Shown piece after piece: positions 1 through 9,910 of a stretch of 64,000 nt of DNA (positions are counted from its first letter, which is position 1; the number at the start of each line of letters is the position of its first letter). The stretch is taken from NCBI GenBank assembly GCA_028281105.1, contig JANQKQ010000026.1, positions 124,001-188,000 on the forward strand, written 5' to 3'. Both the position numbers and the translations under genes were made by a program. The stretch is from Rhizobiaceae bacterium. Its GTDB lineage: Bacteria > Pseudomonadota > Alphaproteobacteria > Rhizobiales > Rhizobiaceae. The notes under the pieces were generated by a model. The model had not been told where the DNA came from, did not search any database, and saw only the letters and a program-made list of their open reading frames with translations.

Positions 1-864
1 GCCGAGACCGGCGCCGGCCAGCACGGCGTCGCGGCGGCCACGGTGGCGGCGCGCTTCGGCCTGCCCTGCGTCGTCTATATGGGTAGGACCGACGTGGAGC
101 GCCAATCGCCCAACGTATTCCGCATGCGGCTTTTGGGCGCCGAGATCGTTCCGGTCACCGCCGGCGCGGGCACGCTCAAAGACGCCATGAACGAAGCGCT
201 GCGCGACTGGGTGACCAATGTATCGGACACCTACTACCTGATCGGCACCGCCGCCGGCCCGCACCCCTATCCCGAGCTGGTGCGCGATTTCCAATCGGTC
301 ATCGGCAACGAGACCAAGGAGCAGATCGTCGCCGCCGAGGGCCGCCTGCCGGACCTGATCGTCGCCTGCGTCGGTGGCGGCTCGAACGCGATCGGCCTGT
401 TCCACCCGTTCCTGGACGACTCGGACGTCGCCATTGTCGGCGTCGAAGCGGGCGGCGAGGGCCTGCAAGGAGACCAGCACTGCGCCTCGCTGTCGGCCGG
501 TCGACCCGGCGTGCTGCACGGCAACCGGACCTATCTGCTGCAGGACGGCGACGGGCAGATCCTGGAGGGTCACTCGATATCCGCCGGTCTCGACTATCCC
601 GGCATCGGCCCGGAACATTCCTGGCTCAAGGAGATCGGCCGGGTCGAATATGTGCCGGCGACCGACGAAGAGGCGATGGAGGCTTTCCAGATGATCACCC
701 GGTTCGAGGGCATCATCCCGGCGCTCGAACCGGCCCACGCCTTTGCCGAGGTGATCAAGCGGGCGCCGAAGATGGACCCCGATCAGATCATCGTCATGAA
801 CCTGTGCGGGCGCGGCGACAAGGATGTGTTCACCGTAGGCAAGGTGCTGGGGGTCGAGCTGTGA
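1..864 (+). CDS. trpB: Tryptophan synthase beta chain (5' end outside window)
   Basis: PLP enzyme that joins indole and serine to make tryptophan; cytoplasmic partner of TrpA. The frame is open from base 1 and 287 codons remain of a usual ~400, so about 115 N-terminal residues, including the Schiff-base lysine, lie off the left edge. Visible landmarks are AETGAGQHG at the start, the PLP-phosphate loop VGGGSNAIG near visible residue 125 and NLCGRGDKD near residue 267. In that last motif a Cys stands where Salmonella TrpB has Ser377 (NLSGRGDKD), the residue facing the PLP ring nitrogen. The stop codon overlaps the trpA start by 4 bases, so the two are probably translationally coupled. Confidence 0.97.
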   Translation, partial: AETGAGQHGVAAATVAARFGLPCVVYMGRTDVERQSPNVFRMRLLGAEIVPVTAGAGTLKDAMNEALRDWVTNVSDTYYLIGTAAGPHPYPELVRDFQSVIGNETKEQIVAAEGRLPDLIVACVGGGSNAIGLFHPFLDDSDVAIVGVEAGGEGLQGDQHCASLSAGRPGVLHGNRTYLLQDGDGQILEGHSISAGLDYPGIGPEHSWLKEIGRVEYVPATDEEAMEAFQMITRFEGIIPALEPAHAFAEVIKRAPKMDPDQIIVMNLCGRGDKDVFTVGKVLGVEL

Positions 865-1697
865 GCCGCATCGATACCCGTTTCGCCCAGCTGAGATCGG
901 AAAACCGCGCCGGCCTGGTCACCTTCGTCACCGCCGGCGACCCGGACGCCGAGACCTCGCTGGCGATTCTAAAGGCGCTGCCCGAGGCTGGCGCCGACGT
1001 CATCGAGATGGGTATGCCGTTCTCCGATCCCATGGCCGACGGACCGGCGATCCAACTGGCCGGCCAGCGCGCGTTAAGCTCCGGCCAGACGATGGCCAAG
1101 ACGCTCGACATGGTGCGCCGGTTCCGCGACGGCGATGACCAAACTCCCCTGGTGCTGATGGGCTATTACAACCCGATCTACATCTACGGCGTGGACAAAT
1201 TCCTCGACGATGCGGTCGCCGCCGGCGTGGACGGGCTGATCATCGTCGACATCCCGCCGGAGGCGGACGAGGAATTGTGCATTCCCGCGGTTCATCGCGG
1301 GCTCAACTTCATCCGCCTGGCCACGCCGACCACCGACGACAAACGCCTGCCCACCGTGCTCAACAACACCTCGGGCTTCGTCTACTACGTGTCGATCACC
1401 GGGATCACCGGCGCCGCAGCGCCGAACCCCGATGAGGTCGCAGCCTCCGTCGCCCGCATCAAGGCGAAGACCGACCTTCCCGTCGCCGTCGGCTTTGGCG
1501 TGAAGACCGCCGGCCAGGCGGCCGCGATTGCCGCCGCCGCCGACGGCGTCGTGGTCGGTTCCGCACTGGTGAGCGCGATCGCGGGCAGCCTGGATGACGA
1601 TGGCCGCGCCGGACCCGCAACGGTGGGCGCCGTCACCGATCTGGTGCGCGACCTGGCCGCCGGCATTCGAGGCGCGGCAAACGGCAGCGCCGCTTGA
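861..1697 (+). CDS. trpA: Tryptophan synthase alpha chain
   Basis: Cleaves indole-3-glycerol phosphate to indole, which is channelled to TrpB. The frame extends further upstream, but the GTG at 861, overlapping the trpB stop (GTGA), gives a protein beginning MSRIDTRF in register with known TrpA; 278 residues against 268 in E. coli. With this start the two catalytic acids fall exactly at Glu49 and Asp60 within [14 protein letters not shown]. The phosphate-binding segments GFGVKT and GSALVSAI follow in the C-terminal half of the TIM barrel. A GC-rich hairpin without a T tract lies just after the stop (about 1705-1731), so read-through into accD is possible. Confidence 0.97.
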   Translation: MSRIDTRFAQLRSENRAGLVTFVTAGDPDAETSLAILKALPEAGADVIEMGMPFSDPMADGPAIQLAGQRALSSGQTMAKTLDMVRRFRDGDDQTPLVLMGYYNPIYIYGVDKFLDDAVAAGVDGLIIVDIPPEADEELCIPAVHRGLNFIRLATPTTDDKRLPTVLNNTSGFVYYVSITGITGAAAPNPDEVAASVARIKAKTDLPVAVGFGVKTAGQAAAIAAAADGVVVGSALVSAIAGSLDDDGRAGPATVGAVTDLVRDLAAGIRGAANGSAA

Positions 1698-1792
1698 CCG
1701 GCGTCTGCCCGCCCCGCCACAATGCGGGCGGAATTCTCGTCGAAGTTTCAGACCGACCAAACTCCTAAGCCCAACCGAACGAAAATACGCCC

Positions 1793-2776
1793 ATGAACTG
1801 GATCACCAGCTACGTCAGGCCCCGCTTCTCCAGCCTGCTGCAACGCAAGGACATGCCGGAGAACCTCTGGATCAAATGTCCCGAGACCGGGGAGATGGTC
1901 TTCCACAAGGACCTGGAAGCCAACATGTGGGTGATTCCCGGTTCCGGCTACCACATGCGCATCGCCGCGCGCGACCGCCTGACCCATTTCTTCGACGGCG
2001 GCGAATATGCGGTGCTCGAGGCGCCGAAGGTGGCGGTCGACCCGCTCAAGTTCCGCGACCAGCGCCGCTACACCGACCGGCTGAAGGACGCACGGGCGAA
2101 GACCGAGATGGAAGACGCGGTGCTGGCCGCCCGAGGCCGGCTGGAAGAGGTCGAGATCATCGCGCTGGTCCAGGACTTTAATTTCATGGGCGGTTCACTG
2201 GGCATGGCCGCCGGCGATGCGATCATCAATGCGATGGAGCTGGCGGCCGGCGAGAAGCTGCCGCTGGTGCTGTTCGCCGCATCGGGCGGCGCGCGCATGC
2301 AGGAAGGCATTCTATCGCTGATGCAGCTACCGCGCACCACGGTGGCTGTGCAGATGCTCAAGGAAGCCAACGTGCCCTATATCGTGGTGCTCACCAACCC
2401 CACCACCGGCGGGGTCACCGCGTCCTACGCCATGCTGGGCGACATCCACATCGCCGAGCCGGGCGCGCTGATCGGCTTTGCCGGTCCCCGGGTTATCGAG
2501 CAGACCATCCGCGAGAAACTGCCCGAAGGCTTCCAACGCTCCGAATATCTGCGCGACCATGGCATGGTGGACATGGTGGTCGAACGCCACCGGCTGCGCG
2601 AGACCATCGCCACCTTGATCGCGCTGCTGCTCAAACAGCCGCCGCGCACCCTGGCGCTCGCCGATCGCTCAGCCGATGACGATGGCTCGGATGGCGCCGA
2701 TGGCGAAGCCGGCGCATCGCCGCCACCGGGCGAGGTCGCCGCGGACGAAACCGCCGATCGACCTTCGGCCGACTAA
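1793..2776 (+). CDS. accD: Acetyl-CoA carboxylase carboxyltransferase subunit beta
   Basis: Beta half of the carboxyltransferase that moves CO2 from carboxybiotin to acetyl-CoA, the first step of fatty acid synthesis. 327 residues. The crotonase-fold core is recognisable ([45 protein letters not shown]). The N-terminal four-cysteine zinc ribbon of E. coli AccD is degenerate: only the first Cys (IKCPETGE) remains and the second pair reads [10 protein letters not shown], a state I recall as usual in Rhizobiales. The last ~45 residues are an acidic, Ala/Asp/Pro-rich tail, probably disordered. Placed between trpA and folC as in many alphaproteobacteria. Confidence 0.96.
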   Translation: MNWITSYVRPRFSSLLQRKDMPENLWIKCPETGEMVFHKDLEANMWVIPGSGYHMRIAARDRLTHFFDGGEYAVLEAPKVAVDPLKFRDQRRYTDRLKDARAKTEMEDAVLAARGRLEEVEIIALVQDFNFMGGSLGMAAGDAIINAMELAAGEKLPLVLFAASGGARMQEGILSLMQLPRTTVAVQMLKEANVPYIVVLTNPTTGGVTASYAMLGDIHIAEPGALIGFAGPRVIEQTIREKLPEGFQRSEYLRDHGMVDMVVERHRLRETIATLIALLLKQPPRTLALADRSADDDGSDGADGEAGASPPPGEVAADETADRPSAD

Positions 2777-2819
2777 GCCGGCTGCCGACCCACGCCCCCA
2801 CCGAAAATCGAGTGAACCG

Positions 2820-4139
2820 ATGACGACCCAGGATCTGCTGGATCAGCTGTCGCTGCGCCATCCCAAGGGATACGATCTGTCGCTGGAGCGGATCGGCCGG
2901 CTGATGGCCGCCCTTGGCGATCCGCAGCACCGCCTGCCGCCGGTCTTCCACGTCGCCGGCACCAACGGCAAAGGATCGGTGGTTGCCTTCTTGCGAGCGA
3001 TGCTCGCCGAGGCCGGCCACACCGCCCATGTGCACACCTCGCCCCATCTGGTCACCGTACACGAGCGTTTCCGGCTGGGCGGCCCCGACGGCGGCCGACT
3101 GGTCGACGATGCGGTGCTCAAGGATGCCCTGCAGCGCGCGGTCGAGGCCAATGATGACGCGCCGATCACCCTGTTCGAGCTACTGGCGGCGGCCATGTTC
3201 GTCATGTTCCGCGAACACGCTGCCGAGTATTGCGTGATCGAGGTCGGCCTGGGCGGCCGGCTGGACGCCACCAATCTGATCGAACGGCCGGCCGCGGCGA
3301 TCATCACGCCGATCGCACTCGACCATCAAGGGTTTTTGGGCGAGACGATTGCCGAGATCGCAGGTGAGAAGGCCGGCATCATCAAGCCCGGCGTGCCGGT
3401 GATCATCGGACCACAGGAGGGCGATGCGCTCGATGTGCTAGTGGCGCGCGCGGCTGCTGTGGGCAGCCCGACGATGATCGCCGGTCAGGACTTCGACTTC
3501 TACGAACAGGAAGGCCGACTGGTCTATCAGGACGGCACTGGCCTGCTCGACCTCTCACTGCCCCGATTGCGCGGCCACCACCAGCTGGCGAACGCGGCCG
3601 TGGCGATAGCCGCCCTGCGCTCGGCCGGGCCGGCCATATCCGACGACACAGTCGACAAAGCGATGAGCAAGGTCGAATGGCCCGGCCGCATGGAACGGCT
3701 GAAGCCCGGCCGGCTGACGGCGGCGCTCCCGCCCGGCACGGACGTGTGGATCGATGGCGGCCATAACCCGGCCGCCGCCCGGGCGGTTGCCGCCGAGCTG
3801 GCCAATATCGAGGATCGCGACCCGCGCCCGGTATGGCTCGTCTGCGCCATGTTGCGCACCAAGGACGCGGCCAGCACGCTGAGCGCCTTTGAGGGACTGG
3901 TCGGGCGGGTGGTATGCGTTCCGGTGGTCTCATCGGATGCCGGTTACGCACCCGAAGACCTTGCCCGAATAGCCGGCGACGTGGGTTTGAACGCCACCTC
4001 CGCCGCCAGCCTCGGCCAGGCGATGGAGCAGGTCGCTGGAGACATCAATGCCGGCGACCGTCCCGCCCGCGTCCTGATCTCCGGCACGCTCTATCTGATC
4101 GGCCAGGCGCTGGCGGAAAACGGCACTCAGCCGCAATAG
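2820..4139 (+). CDS. folC: Bifunctional dihydrofolate synthase / folylpolyglutamate synthase
   Basis: ATP-dependent Mur-ligase-type enzyme adding glutamate to dihydropteroate and then to folates. 439 residues from the ATG at 2820, chosen because the protein then begins MTTQDLLDQL and its P-loop HVAGTNGKGSV falls near residue 45 as in the family; the longer open frame upstream overlaps the accD tail. Other landmarks are TSPHLVTVHERFR, the Glu-rich segment EVGLGGRLDATN, TPIALDHQGFLG and the C-terminal-domain motif WIDGGHNPAAA. Starts 43 bases after accD, so probably co-transcribed. It ends 24 bases from the convergent TIGR02302 gene with no clear T-tailed terminator. Confidence 0.96.
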   Translation: MTTQDLLDQLSLRHPKGYDLSLERIGRLMAALGDPQHRLPPVFHVAGTNGKGSVVAFLRAMLAEAGHTAHVHTSPHLVTVHERFRLGGPDGGRLVDDAVLKDALQRAVEANDDAPITLFELLAAAMFVMFREHAAEYCVIEVGLGGRLDATNLIERPAAAIITPIALDHQGFLGETIAEIAGEKAGIIKPGVPVIIGPQEGDALDVLVARAAAVGSPTMIAGQDFDFYEQEGRLVYQDGTGLLDLSLPRLRGHHQLANAAVAIAALRSAGPAISDDTVDKAMSKVEWPGRMERLKPGRLTAALPPGTDVWIDGGHNPAAARAVAAELANIEDRDPRPVWLVCAMLRTKDAASTLSAFEGLVGRVVCVPVVSSDAGYAPEDLARIAGDVGLNATSAASLGQAMEQVAGDINAGDRPARVLISGTLYLIGQALAENGTQPQ

Positions 4140-4163
4140 ATCTAAAGTCAGATCAAATGCCCG

Positions 4164-6743
4164 TCAGCGCGAGCGCAACAGCCGCTCCAGGTAATCGCGT
4201 TCGATCAGCGGCTGCAGCGGATTGGAAAGCCGCTCGCGGATCGCCTCGAGAATCTCTCGGGCGCGCTGGGCGTCGATCTCGCCGGGAACCCTGGTCTGGT
4301 CGCCGGTGTCGGGCCCGCGGGACTGCTGGGCCCGCCCGAGCGGATCGCGCATGCGCCGTGGCGAAGAGCCCACATTGCCCTGGCCCTGCTCCTCACCGCC
4401 GGCCTGCCGGTCTCCGGCCATCTGCTGCATCATGGATTGCGCCCCGCGCCGCAGCGCGTCTAGTGCCTGGGCCTGATTTTCCATCGCTTCGCCGGGCTGA
4501 CGCTCGCCCAGCCGGCGGCCCGCCTCACCCATTTCGCTTTGGGCTTCGCCGAACTCCTGCGACGGATTGGCGCCCAGCTCTTCCAACTCCCGGCTCAGTT
4601 CACCCAGTTCCCGCTCCAGCGCTTCCTGCTGCTCTTGCAGTTGGCGCAACGCGTCGGCGAACTCTTCCGGAGTCATCGGTTGCTGGTCGGAAGGCTGGCC
4701 GGGCTGCCGCTCCCCCTGCTGCTGGTTCTGCGAGCGCCCGCGCGCACGATTCTCGTTCTGCATGCGGAACGTCTCGTTCATCAGTTCCTGCTGGCGCTGC
4801 ATCAGCTCGCTAAGCTTGTCGAGCGCCTCATTCGCCTGGTTGCCTTCCGCCTGACGCTGCTGCTGATGGCGGCCGGCGCGCAGATTGTCCATCAGCCGCT
4901 GCAGCTCATTGAGCAACTGGCGGGCCGCGTCCTGCGATCCGGATTTCGCCAGGTTCTCGATCTGATCAAGCATGCGCTCCAGATCGCGCTGGCGCAGCAC
5001 CTGGGCCATTTCGTTGCCGAACGGGTTTCGGGCCAGCGGGTTCTGACGCCCCTGTTCGGCGAGCAGCTGCATCAGTTCGTTCATCGCCCGACGCAACTCG
5101 GCCATCAGCCGTTCGATCTCCTCGTCGCTCGCGCCATTCTCCAGCGCCTCGCTCAGGGCCTCCTGGGCTTCGCGCAACGCGCGTTCCGCATCGGAAAGAT
5201 CGCCAAACTCCAGCCCGAGAGCGATGTCCCACAGAAGATCGAGCGAGCTGCGCAACTGTTCGTCGTTGCGGGCATCGACAATGCGCCGGTACGCCATGCG
5301 AATGCCGGTGTAGGCGGCGGTGTCGTCGAGATAGGTCTCCGGCCTGGTGGTGATGGCGTCGAGCATCTGCGCGACGGCGGGCCGGGTGCGCGCATCCAGC
5401 GCCAGCTTCCGGCGTTGTTCGACCAGCGCTCGCGAAACCGGGTTCGAGAACCGCCGGCCGGGCAGAACCAGTTCGTGCGATCGGCTGCGCCCCGTTTGAC
5501 CGGCATCGTCCTCGGCTTCCAGCGTGATCGATACCCGGCTGCCCGCCCACGGATGCTCCGACAGATCGCGATTGACCCGGGAGGAGCCGGACTTGGCGCG
5601 CGCGCGCGGCAGGGACAGCTTCACCCGCGGCGCCTCCACCAACGGCCGGGCGCCCTGCTCGGTTGATTCCAGGCTTTCGATATTCGCATGCGCCTGGGTG
5701 ACCCCGTAATCGTCTTCCACCTCGTAGGACAGTTCGAGGGATCCCGACAGCGCCGCGCTGGGCGGCTCGGTGAAGGCGATGGACGGCGGATCATCGGGGA
5801 TGATCTCCAGCCGCCAGGTCGATATCTCATCGTCACGCTCCAGCAGAACGGCCGTGCCACTGGCCTGAAGATCGTGGGAGAAGCGCAGCTCGCCCCCCGG
5901 CTGGGTCGACGGGTCGGCAGATGATGACGCGATCTGGTCCGGTTCGATGGGCTTCAACTCGGTTTCGCCGGCGGCGGTGCGATAGACGATGGATATCTGG
6001 CCGTCGCCCACATAGCGAAAGAACAACTCGCTGCCCTGCGGGGCGTTGATGGGCGCGGCCTGTCCCGGCATGGAATCGGCACGGCGCGACAGATAGATCG
6101 GCGGCTTTCTGGTGTAGGTGGGCGGGTTGATCCACACATCGGTGCGCGCCAGCACCGGCGTTCCGTCGCGTGCGGGGCTCCAGGCATCGGCAATGCGGCC
6201 GCCCTGCGGGGAATAGGAGAACAGATAGGCCGCCACCGCCAGGATCGGTACAAACAGGCGCAGTCCGAGACGGTCCCGCTTGTCGCCGTTGGCCGCCGGC
6301 GTTCCAGCGGTCAGATGCTTGAGGCGCGTGCGCATGCGGGCCTGATGTTCGCGCCACAGCGCGTCGGCGAATTCATCTCCCGCACCCAGAGCCAGCGGAT
6401 CGGATTGGGCGGTGAGCGGGCGATCCTTAAGCCTGCTGCGAGCCTCGATGCGCCGGGTAATCTGCGCCTCGTCGGGCAGTTTCACCCCACGCAGGCCGGC
6501 AAATCCGGCCAGGAACGCGAGCGCGAAGGCCGCAAGCAGGACCCAGTGCACCGGCTGGGGCAATGCCGGCCAGACCCCGATCCACGAAACGGTCGCGAAA
6601 ACCAGCGCGATCGCGACCGGCGGCACCAGTTCCGGCCATACTCGCTCCCACACGATCGATATCCAGGCCGTCGGTCGCGCCAGAGCGCCAAATCGCCTGG
6701 TGGATTTTTCCCGGTCGCTCGTGTGGGGGACGGATGGAGCCAT
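4164..6743 (-). CDS. TIGR02302/DUF4175 family membrane protein
   Basis: Large protein (859 aa) of a family confined mostly to alphaproteobacteria; its function is unknown. The N-terminus has two close hydrophobic segments (about residues 35-50 and 66-84) and a third near 165, then a long region of beta-rich, immunoglobulin-like character (about 200-430), then a long helical part unusually rich in Gln, Glu, Arg and Met (about 500-800) that looks like coiled coil. The C-terminus is again ordered (EILEAIRERLSNPLQP). Directly downstream of lysA on the same strand, a neighbourhood I recall as conserved in Rhizobiales. A cell-envelope role is plausible from the membrane anchor and coiled coil but is inference. 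Confidence 0.85.
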   Translation of the reverse strand: MAPSVPHTSDREKSTRRFGALARPTAWISIVWERVWPELVPPVAIALVFATVSWIGVWPALPQPVHWVLLAAFALAFLAGFAGLRGVKLPDEAQITRRIEARSRLKDRPLTAQSDPLALGAGDEFADALWREHQARMRTRLKHLTAGTPAANGDKRDRLGLRLFVPILAVAAYLFSYSPQGGRIADAWSPARDGTPVLARTDVWINPPTYTRKPPIYLSRRADSMPGQAAPINAPQGSELFFRYVGDGQISIVYRTAAGETELKPIEPDQIASSSADPSTQPGGELRFSHDLQASGTAVLLERDDEISTWRLEIIPDDPPSIAFTEPPSAALSGSLELSYEVEDDYGVTQAHANIESLESTEQGARPLVEAPRVKLSLPRARAKSGSSRVNRDLSEHPWAGSRVSITLEAEDDAGQTGRSRSHELVLPGRRFSNPVSRALVEQRRKLALDARTRPAVAQMLDAITTRPETYLDDTAAYTGIRMAYRRIVDARNDEQLRSSLDLLWDIALGLEFGDLSDAERALREAQEALSEALENGASDEEIERLMAELRRAMNELMQLLAEQGRQNPLARNPFGNEMAQVLRQRDLERMLDQIENLAKSGSQDAARQLLNELQRLMDNLRAGRHQQQRQAEGNQANEALDKLSELMQRQQELMNETFRMQNENRARGRSQNQQQGERQPGQPSDQQPMTPEEFADALRQLQEQQEALERELGELSRELEELGANPSQEFGEAQSEMGEAGRRLGERQPGEAMENQAQALDALRRGAQSMMQQMAGDRQAGGEEQGQGNVGSSPRRMRDPLGRAQQSRGPDTGDQTRVPGEIDAQRAREILEAIRERLSNPLQPLIERDYLERLLRSR

Positions 6744-6851
6744 GTTCCCTCGGCCTGCGCCGCCCGTTCCGACGGCGGCTCATAGGGGAATCTAGCACAC
6801 AAGTAGCGGATTTTGTGATCCCGCCGGAAATTGTGATCGCCGGCGCGGGCC

Positions 6852-8117
6852 TCAGGCCAGCCAGTCGGGCATCGAGTCGAGCCCGATCAGCGCATCGATC
6901 GTCTGGCGCGGGCGCACCGCGTGCCAGTTCTCTCCCGAAACCAGCACCTCGGCGACCAGCGGTCGCGAATTGTAGGTCCCCGACTGGACGGCGCCGTACG
7001 CTCCAGCCGAGCCGATCGCGAACAAATCACCAGGTTGCATCGCCGGCAGATCGCGATCGAGCGCGATATAGTCCCCGGTCTCGCACACCGGCCCCACCAG
7101 ATCGCCGGGCATCGTTTTGCCGTCGCCGTCGCGGCGCACCGCGAAGATCTCGTGCCAGGCATCGTACAGGGTCGGTCGGATAAGATCGTTCATGGCCACA
7201 TCGCCAACCACGATGGCGCGCCCGGCCGACGATTTCACATAGATGACCCGTCCTACCAGGATGCCGGCATTGCCGGCGATCAGCCGGCCGGGCTCGAAAA
7301 TCACCCGGCAGTCCAGCGAACGCACATGCTTTTTCACGATCCGGGCATATTCACCCGGGTCGGGTGGCGGCTCATTGTCGGCGCGATAGGGGATGCCCAG
7401 CCCGCCGCCCAAATCCACATGGTCGATGTTGTGGCCGGCGTCGCGCAGCTGCCCGATCAACTCGCCGAGCCTGGAAAACGCCTCATCGAACGGCTGCAGC
7501 TGGGTGATCTGGCTGCCGATATGCATGTCGATGCCGCACACTTCGACATCCGCCATCGCCCCGGCCCTGGCATAGATCTCGTGTGCGTCCGTCCAGTCTA
7601 TGCCGAACTTGTGGCCGGCCTTGCCGGTGGAGATTTTCGCATGGGTGCGCGCATCCACGTCCGGATTGATGCGGAACGAGACCCGCGCGACCCGGCCGGC
7701 CGCGGCGGCGCGGCGTTCCAACACCTCCAGTTCCTGGGCCGACTCCACGTTGAAGCACAGGATGTCGGCCGCCAGCGCCGCATCGATTTCGTCGGCCGTC
7801 TTGCCGACGCCGGAGAACATGATCCTGTCCGGCGGTACGCCGGCGGCAAGCGCACGCGCCAGCTCGCCGCCCGAGACCACGTCCGCGCCGCTGCCCAGCC
7901 GCGCCAGGGTGGCCATGACGGCCTGGTTCGAGTTGGCCTTCAGCGAGTAGCACACCAGCGTCGGAATGCCTTCGAACGCTCCACAGAACACACGATAGTG
8001 CCGCTCCAGCGTGGCTGTCGAATAGCAGTAGAACGGCGTGCCGATCTCCGCCGCGATCGCCGGGATCGGCACGGCCTCCGCGCACAGCACGTCGTCGATG
8101 TAATCGAAATGGTTCAC
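6852..8117 (-). CDS. lysA: Diaminopimelate decarboxylase
   Basis: Last step of lysine synthesis: PLP-dependent decarboxylation of meso-diaminopimelate, in the cytoplasm. 421 residues, typical. The PLP lysine is Lys60 in CYSLKANSN. The phosphate and substrate residues are recognisable in DLGGGLGIPY, FEPGRLIAGNAG and the C-terminal CETGDYIALDR, whose Cys belongs to the neighbouring subunit's active site. Begins MNHFDYIDDVLCAE. The lptM-like gene ends 41 bases upstream, so the two are probably one transcript, as in many proteobacteria where the small lipoprotein precedes lysA. Confidence 0.97.
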   Translation of the reverse strand: MNHFDYIDDVLCAEAVPIPAIAAEIGTPFYCYSTATLERHYRVFCGAFEGIPTLVCYSLKANSNQAVMATLARLGSGADVVSGGELARALAAGVPPDRIMFSGVGKTADEIDAALAADILCFNVESAQELEVLERRAAAAGRVARVSFRINPDVDARTHAKISTGKAGHKFGIDWTDAHEIYARAGAMADVEVCGIDMHIGSQITQLQPFDEAFSRLGELIGQLRDAGHNIDHVDLGGGLGIPYRADNEPPPDPGEYARIVKKHVRSLDCRVIFEPGRLIAGNAGILVGRVIYVKSSAGRAIVVGDVAMNDLIRPTLYDAWHEIFAVRRDGDGKTMPGDLVGPVCETGDYIALDRDLPAMQPGDLFAIGSAGAYGAVQSGTYNSRPLVAEVLVSGENWHAVRPRQTIDALIGLDSMPDWLA

Positions 8118-8158
8118 TGACCGCTCCTGACGGGACCTCGGCCCCCTTGGGCGCGACT

Positions 8159-8359
8159 TTACAGCAGGGCGTCCAGGATGAAGGGTTTGTCAGCGACCGG
8201 CTTCTGCTCGCGGGTCACCACGCCGTCTTCATCGGTGGTAACGACCGCCGCCGACGGCGGCGGCTCCAGCGGCCCGCGCCGGCCGCACGCGCTGACAAGC
8301 GTGCTTGCCGCGGCAAGCAACACAACCGACAGGGTCAGGCGCAGAGGAAGAGAAGCCAT
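8159..8359 (-). CDS. lptM: LptM-like small lipoprotein
   Basis: 66-residue precursor with a short charged start, a hydrophobic run and the lipobox VSAC followed by GRRGPLEPPP, so it should be lipidated on Cys25 and carried to the outer membrane. The CG(Q/R)(R/K)GPL(Y/E)xP start of the mature part is the hallmark of the LptM (YifL) family, which helps mature the LptD/LptE lipopolysaccharide translocon. The rest of the mature protein is short and featureless. It sits between argH and lysA, the usual place for this family. Confidence 0.85.
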   Translation of the reverse strand: MASLPLRLTLSVVLLAAASTLVSACGRRGPLEPPPSAAVVTTDEDGVVTREQKPVADKPFILDALL

Positions 8360-8478
8360 AATACCTAATCTCGCGAGCGGCTCTCGCCGACATCGCCCGC
8401 CATATTCGACACAACGGTTCGATTGTCAAATCAAAGCGGTCCGCCCGGCCAGGACCCTTTAGCCGGTCGCGCCTCGCG

Positions 8479-9885
8479 CTATGCGCCCGACTTCAGCCGC
8501 TCCCGCCACCACGCGATCTGCTCGCGCACATTAGCCGGCGCAGTGCCGCCGAAACTGGTGCGGCTCGCCACCGATTTTTCCACCGAAAGCACTTCGAAGA
8601 CGGCTTCAGTAATCTTCGGTTCGATTGCCTGCAGCTCATCGAGCGGCAATTCGGCCAGGGCGCAGCCGCGCTCTTCGGCCAGCGCGACGGCCCGTCCGGT
8701 GATCTCATGCGCGCGCCGAAAAGCGATCCCCGTCTCGCGCACCAGCCAGTCGGCGAGATCGGTGGCGGTGGCGTGACCGGCGCCGGCCGCGCCCGCCATC
8801 GCCCCGGTGTCGATGCTCATGTCGCGCACCATGCCGGCCGCCGCCGCCAGCATGACGGCAATCGAGCCCGCGGCGTCGAACACGCCCTCCTTGTCCTCCT
8901 GCATGTCCTTCGAATAGGCCAGCGGCAGGCCCTTCATCACGGTGAGCAGGCCGATCAGCGCGCCGTTGATCCGCCCGGTCTTGCCGCGCAGCAACTCGGC
9001 CGCGTCGGGGTTCTTCTTCTGCGGCATGATCGACGAGCCGGTCGAGAACTTGTCGGACAGGGCAACAAAGCCAAACTGCGGCGTCGACCAGATGACGATC
9101 TCCTCGGCAAGCCGGGACAGATGGCCGGCGCAGATCGCCAGTACGGAAAGAAACTCCAGCGCGAAATCGCGGCTGGAAACCGCGTCGAGCGAGTTGCGCG
9201 CCGGCCGGTCGAAACCCAGCGCCTTGGCTGTGGCATCGCGGTCGATCGGGAAACTGGTTCCCGCCAATGCAGCCGCGCCCAGTGGACACTCGTTCATCCG
9301 GACGACCGCATCGCGCATCCGCGATAAGTCGCGGGAGAACATTTCCACGTAGGCGAGCAGGTGGTGGCCGAAGGTTACCGGCTGCGCCGCCTGCAGATGG
9401 GTGAAGCCCGGCATGACGGCATCGGCATGTTCGTCGGCGCGATCGACGAGCGCGGCGATGAGGTCGCCCAGACCCGCCTCGACGTCGCCGGCGCGGTCGC
9501 GCACCCACAGCCGCATGTCGGTCGCCACCTGGTCGTTGCGCGAGCGTGCGGTGTGAAGCCGCCCGGCGGCCTCGCCGATCAGCTCGGCCAGCCGCGCCTC
9601 CACGTTCATGTGGATGTCCTCAAGCGCCCGGGAGAACTCGAACGTGCCCGCCTCGATTTCTGACAAAATCGTGTCTAGACCTTTGGCGATGGCGCGCCCA
9701 TCTTCCGCACTGATGATGCCCTGATCCACCAGCATTCGGGCGTGGGCCTGCGATCCGGCGATATCCGGGGCGTACAGAACCTTGTCGAAATCGATCGAGG
9801 CGTTGATTCGCTCCAGGGCCTCGTCGGGCGCGACGGAGAACCGGCCTCCCCACATCGGGTTGCCGGATGGCTTATGTGAGCACAT
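8479..9885 (-). CDS. argH: Argininosuccinate lyase
   Basis: Splits argininosuccinate to arginine and fumarate, the last step of arginine synthesis. 468 residues from the ATG at 9885 ([16 protein letters not shown]); a second possible start is the Met of MWGGRF ten residues later. The ATG at 9885 is favoured because a GGAG lies 8 bases upstream. Family signature [16 protein letters not shown] carries the catalytic Ser loop; [14 protein letters not shown] carries the conserved His region. The frame stays open upstream, but that part lies over tlpA and reads like shadow sequence. The start codon is only 25 bp from the divergent tlpA start. Confidence 0.96.
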   Translation of the reverse strand: MCSHKPSGNPMWGGRFSVAPDEALERINASIDFDKVLYAPDIAGSQAHARMLVDQGIISAEDGRAIAKGLDTILSEIEAGTFEFSRALEDIHMNVEARLAELIGEAAGRLHTARSRNDQVATDMRLWVRDRAGDVEAGLGDLIAALVDRADEHADAVMPGFTHLQAAQPVTFGHHLLAYVEMFSRDLSRMRDAVVRMNECPLGAAALAGTSFPIDRDATAKALGFDRPARNSLDAVSSRDFALEFLSVLAICAGHLSRLAEEIVIWSTPQFGFVALSDKFSTGSSIMPQKKNPDAAELLRGKTGRINGALIGLLTVMKGLPLAYSKDMQEDKEGVFDAAGSIAVMLAAAAGMVRDMSIDTGAMAGAAGAGHATATDLADWLVRETGIAFRRAHEITGRAVALAEERGCALAELPLDELQAIEPKITEAVFEVLSVEKSVASRTSFGGTAPANVREQIAWWRERLKSGA

Positions 9886-9893
9886 GGGACGAA

Positions 9894-9902
9894 CTCCAGG
9901 AG
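9894..9902. promoter_or_regulatory. Mirror-symmetric double ribosome-binding site between argH and tlpA
   Basis: The 25 bases between the two divergent start codons contain CTCCAGGAG. Read on the plus strand GGAG (9899-9902) lies 8 bases before the tlpA ATG at 9911; read on the minus strand GGAG (9897-9894) lies 8 bases before the argH ATG at 9885. The centre of the palindrome, 9898, is exactly midway between the two starts. Promoters for both genes cannot fit in this gap and must lie inside the opposite gene. Confidence 0.75.
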
Positions 9903-9910
9903 CTTGATCG

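Noticed and set aside
1705-1731. Terminator after trpA
   Set aside because: A short GC stem exists but no T tract follows and accD lies close downstream, so termination is not supported.
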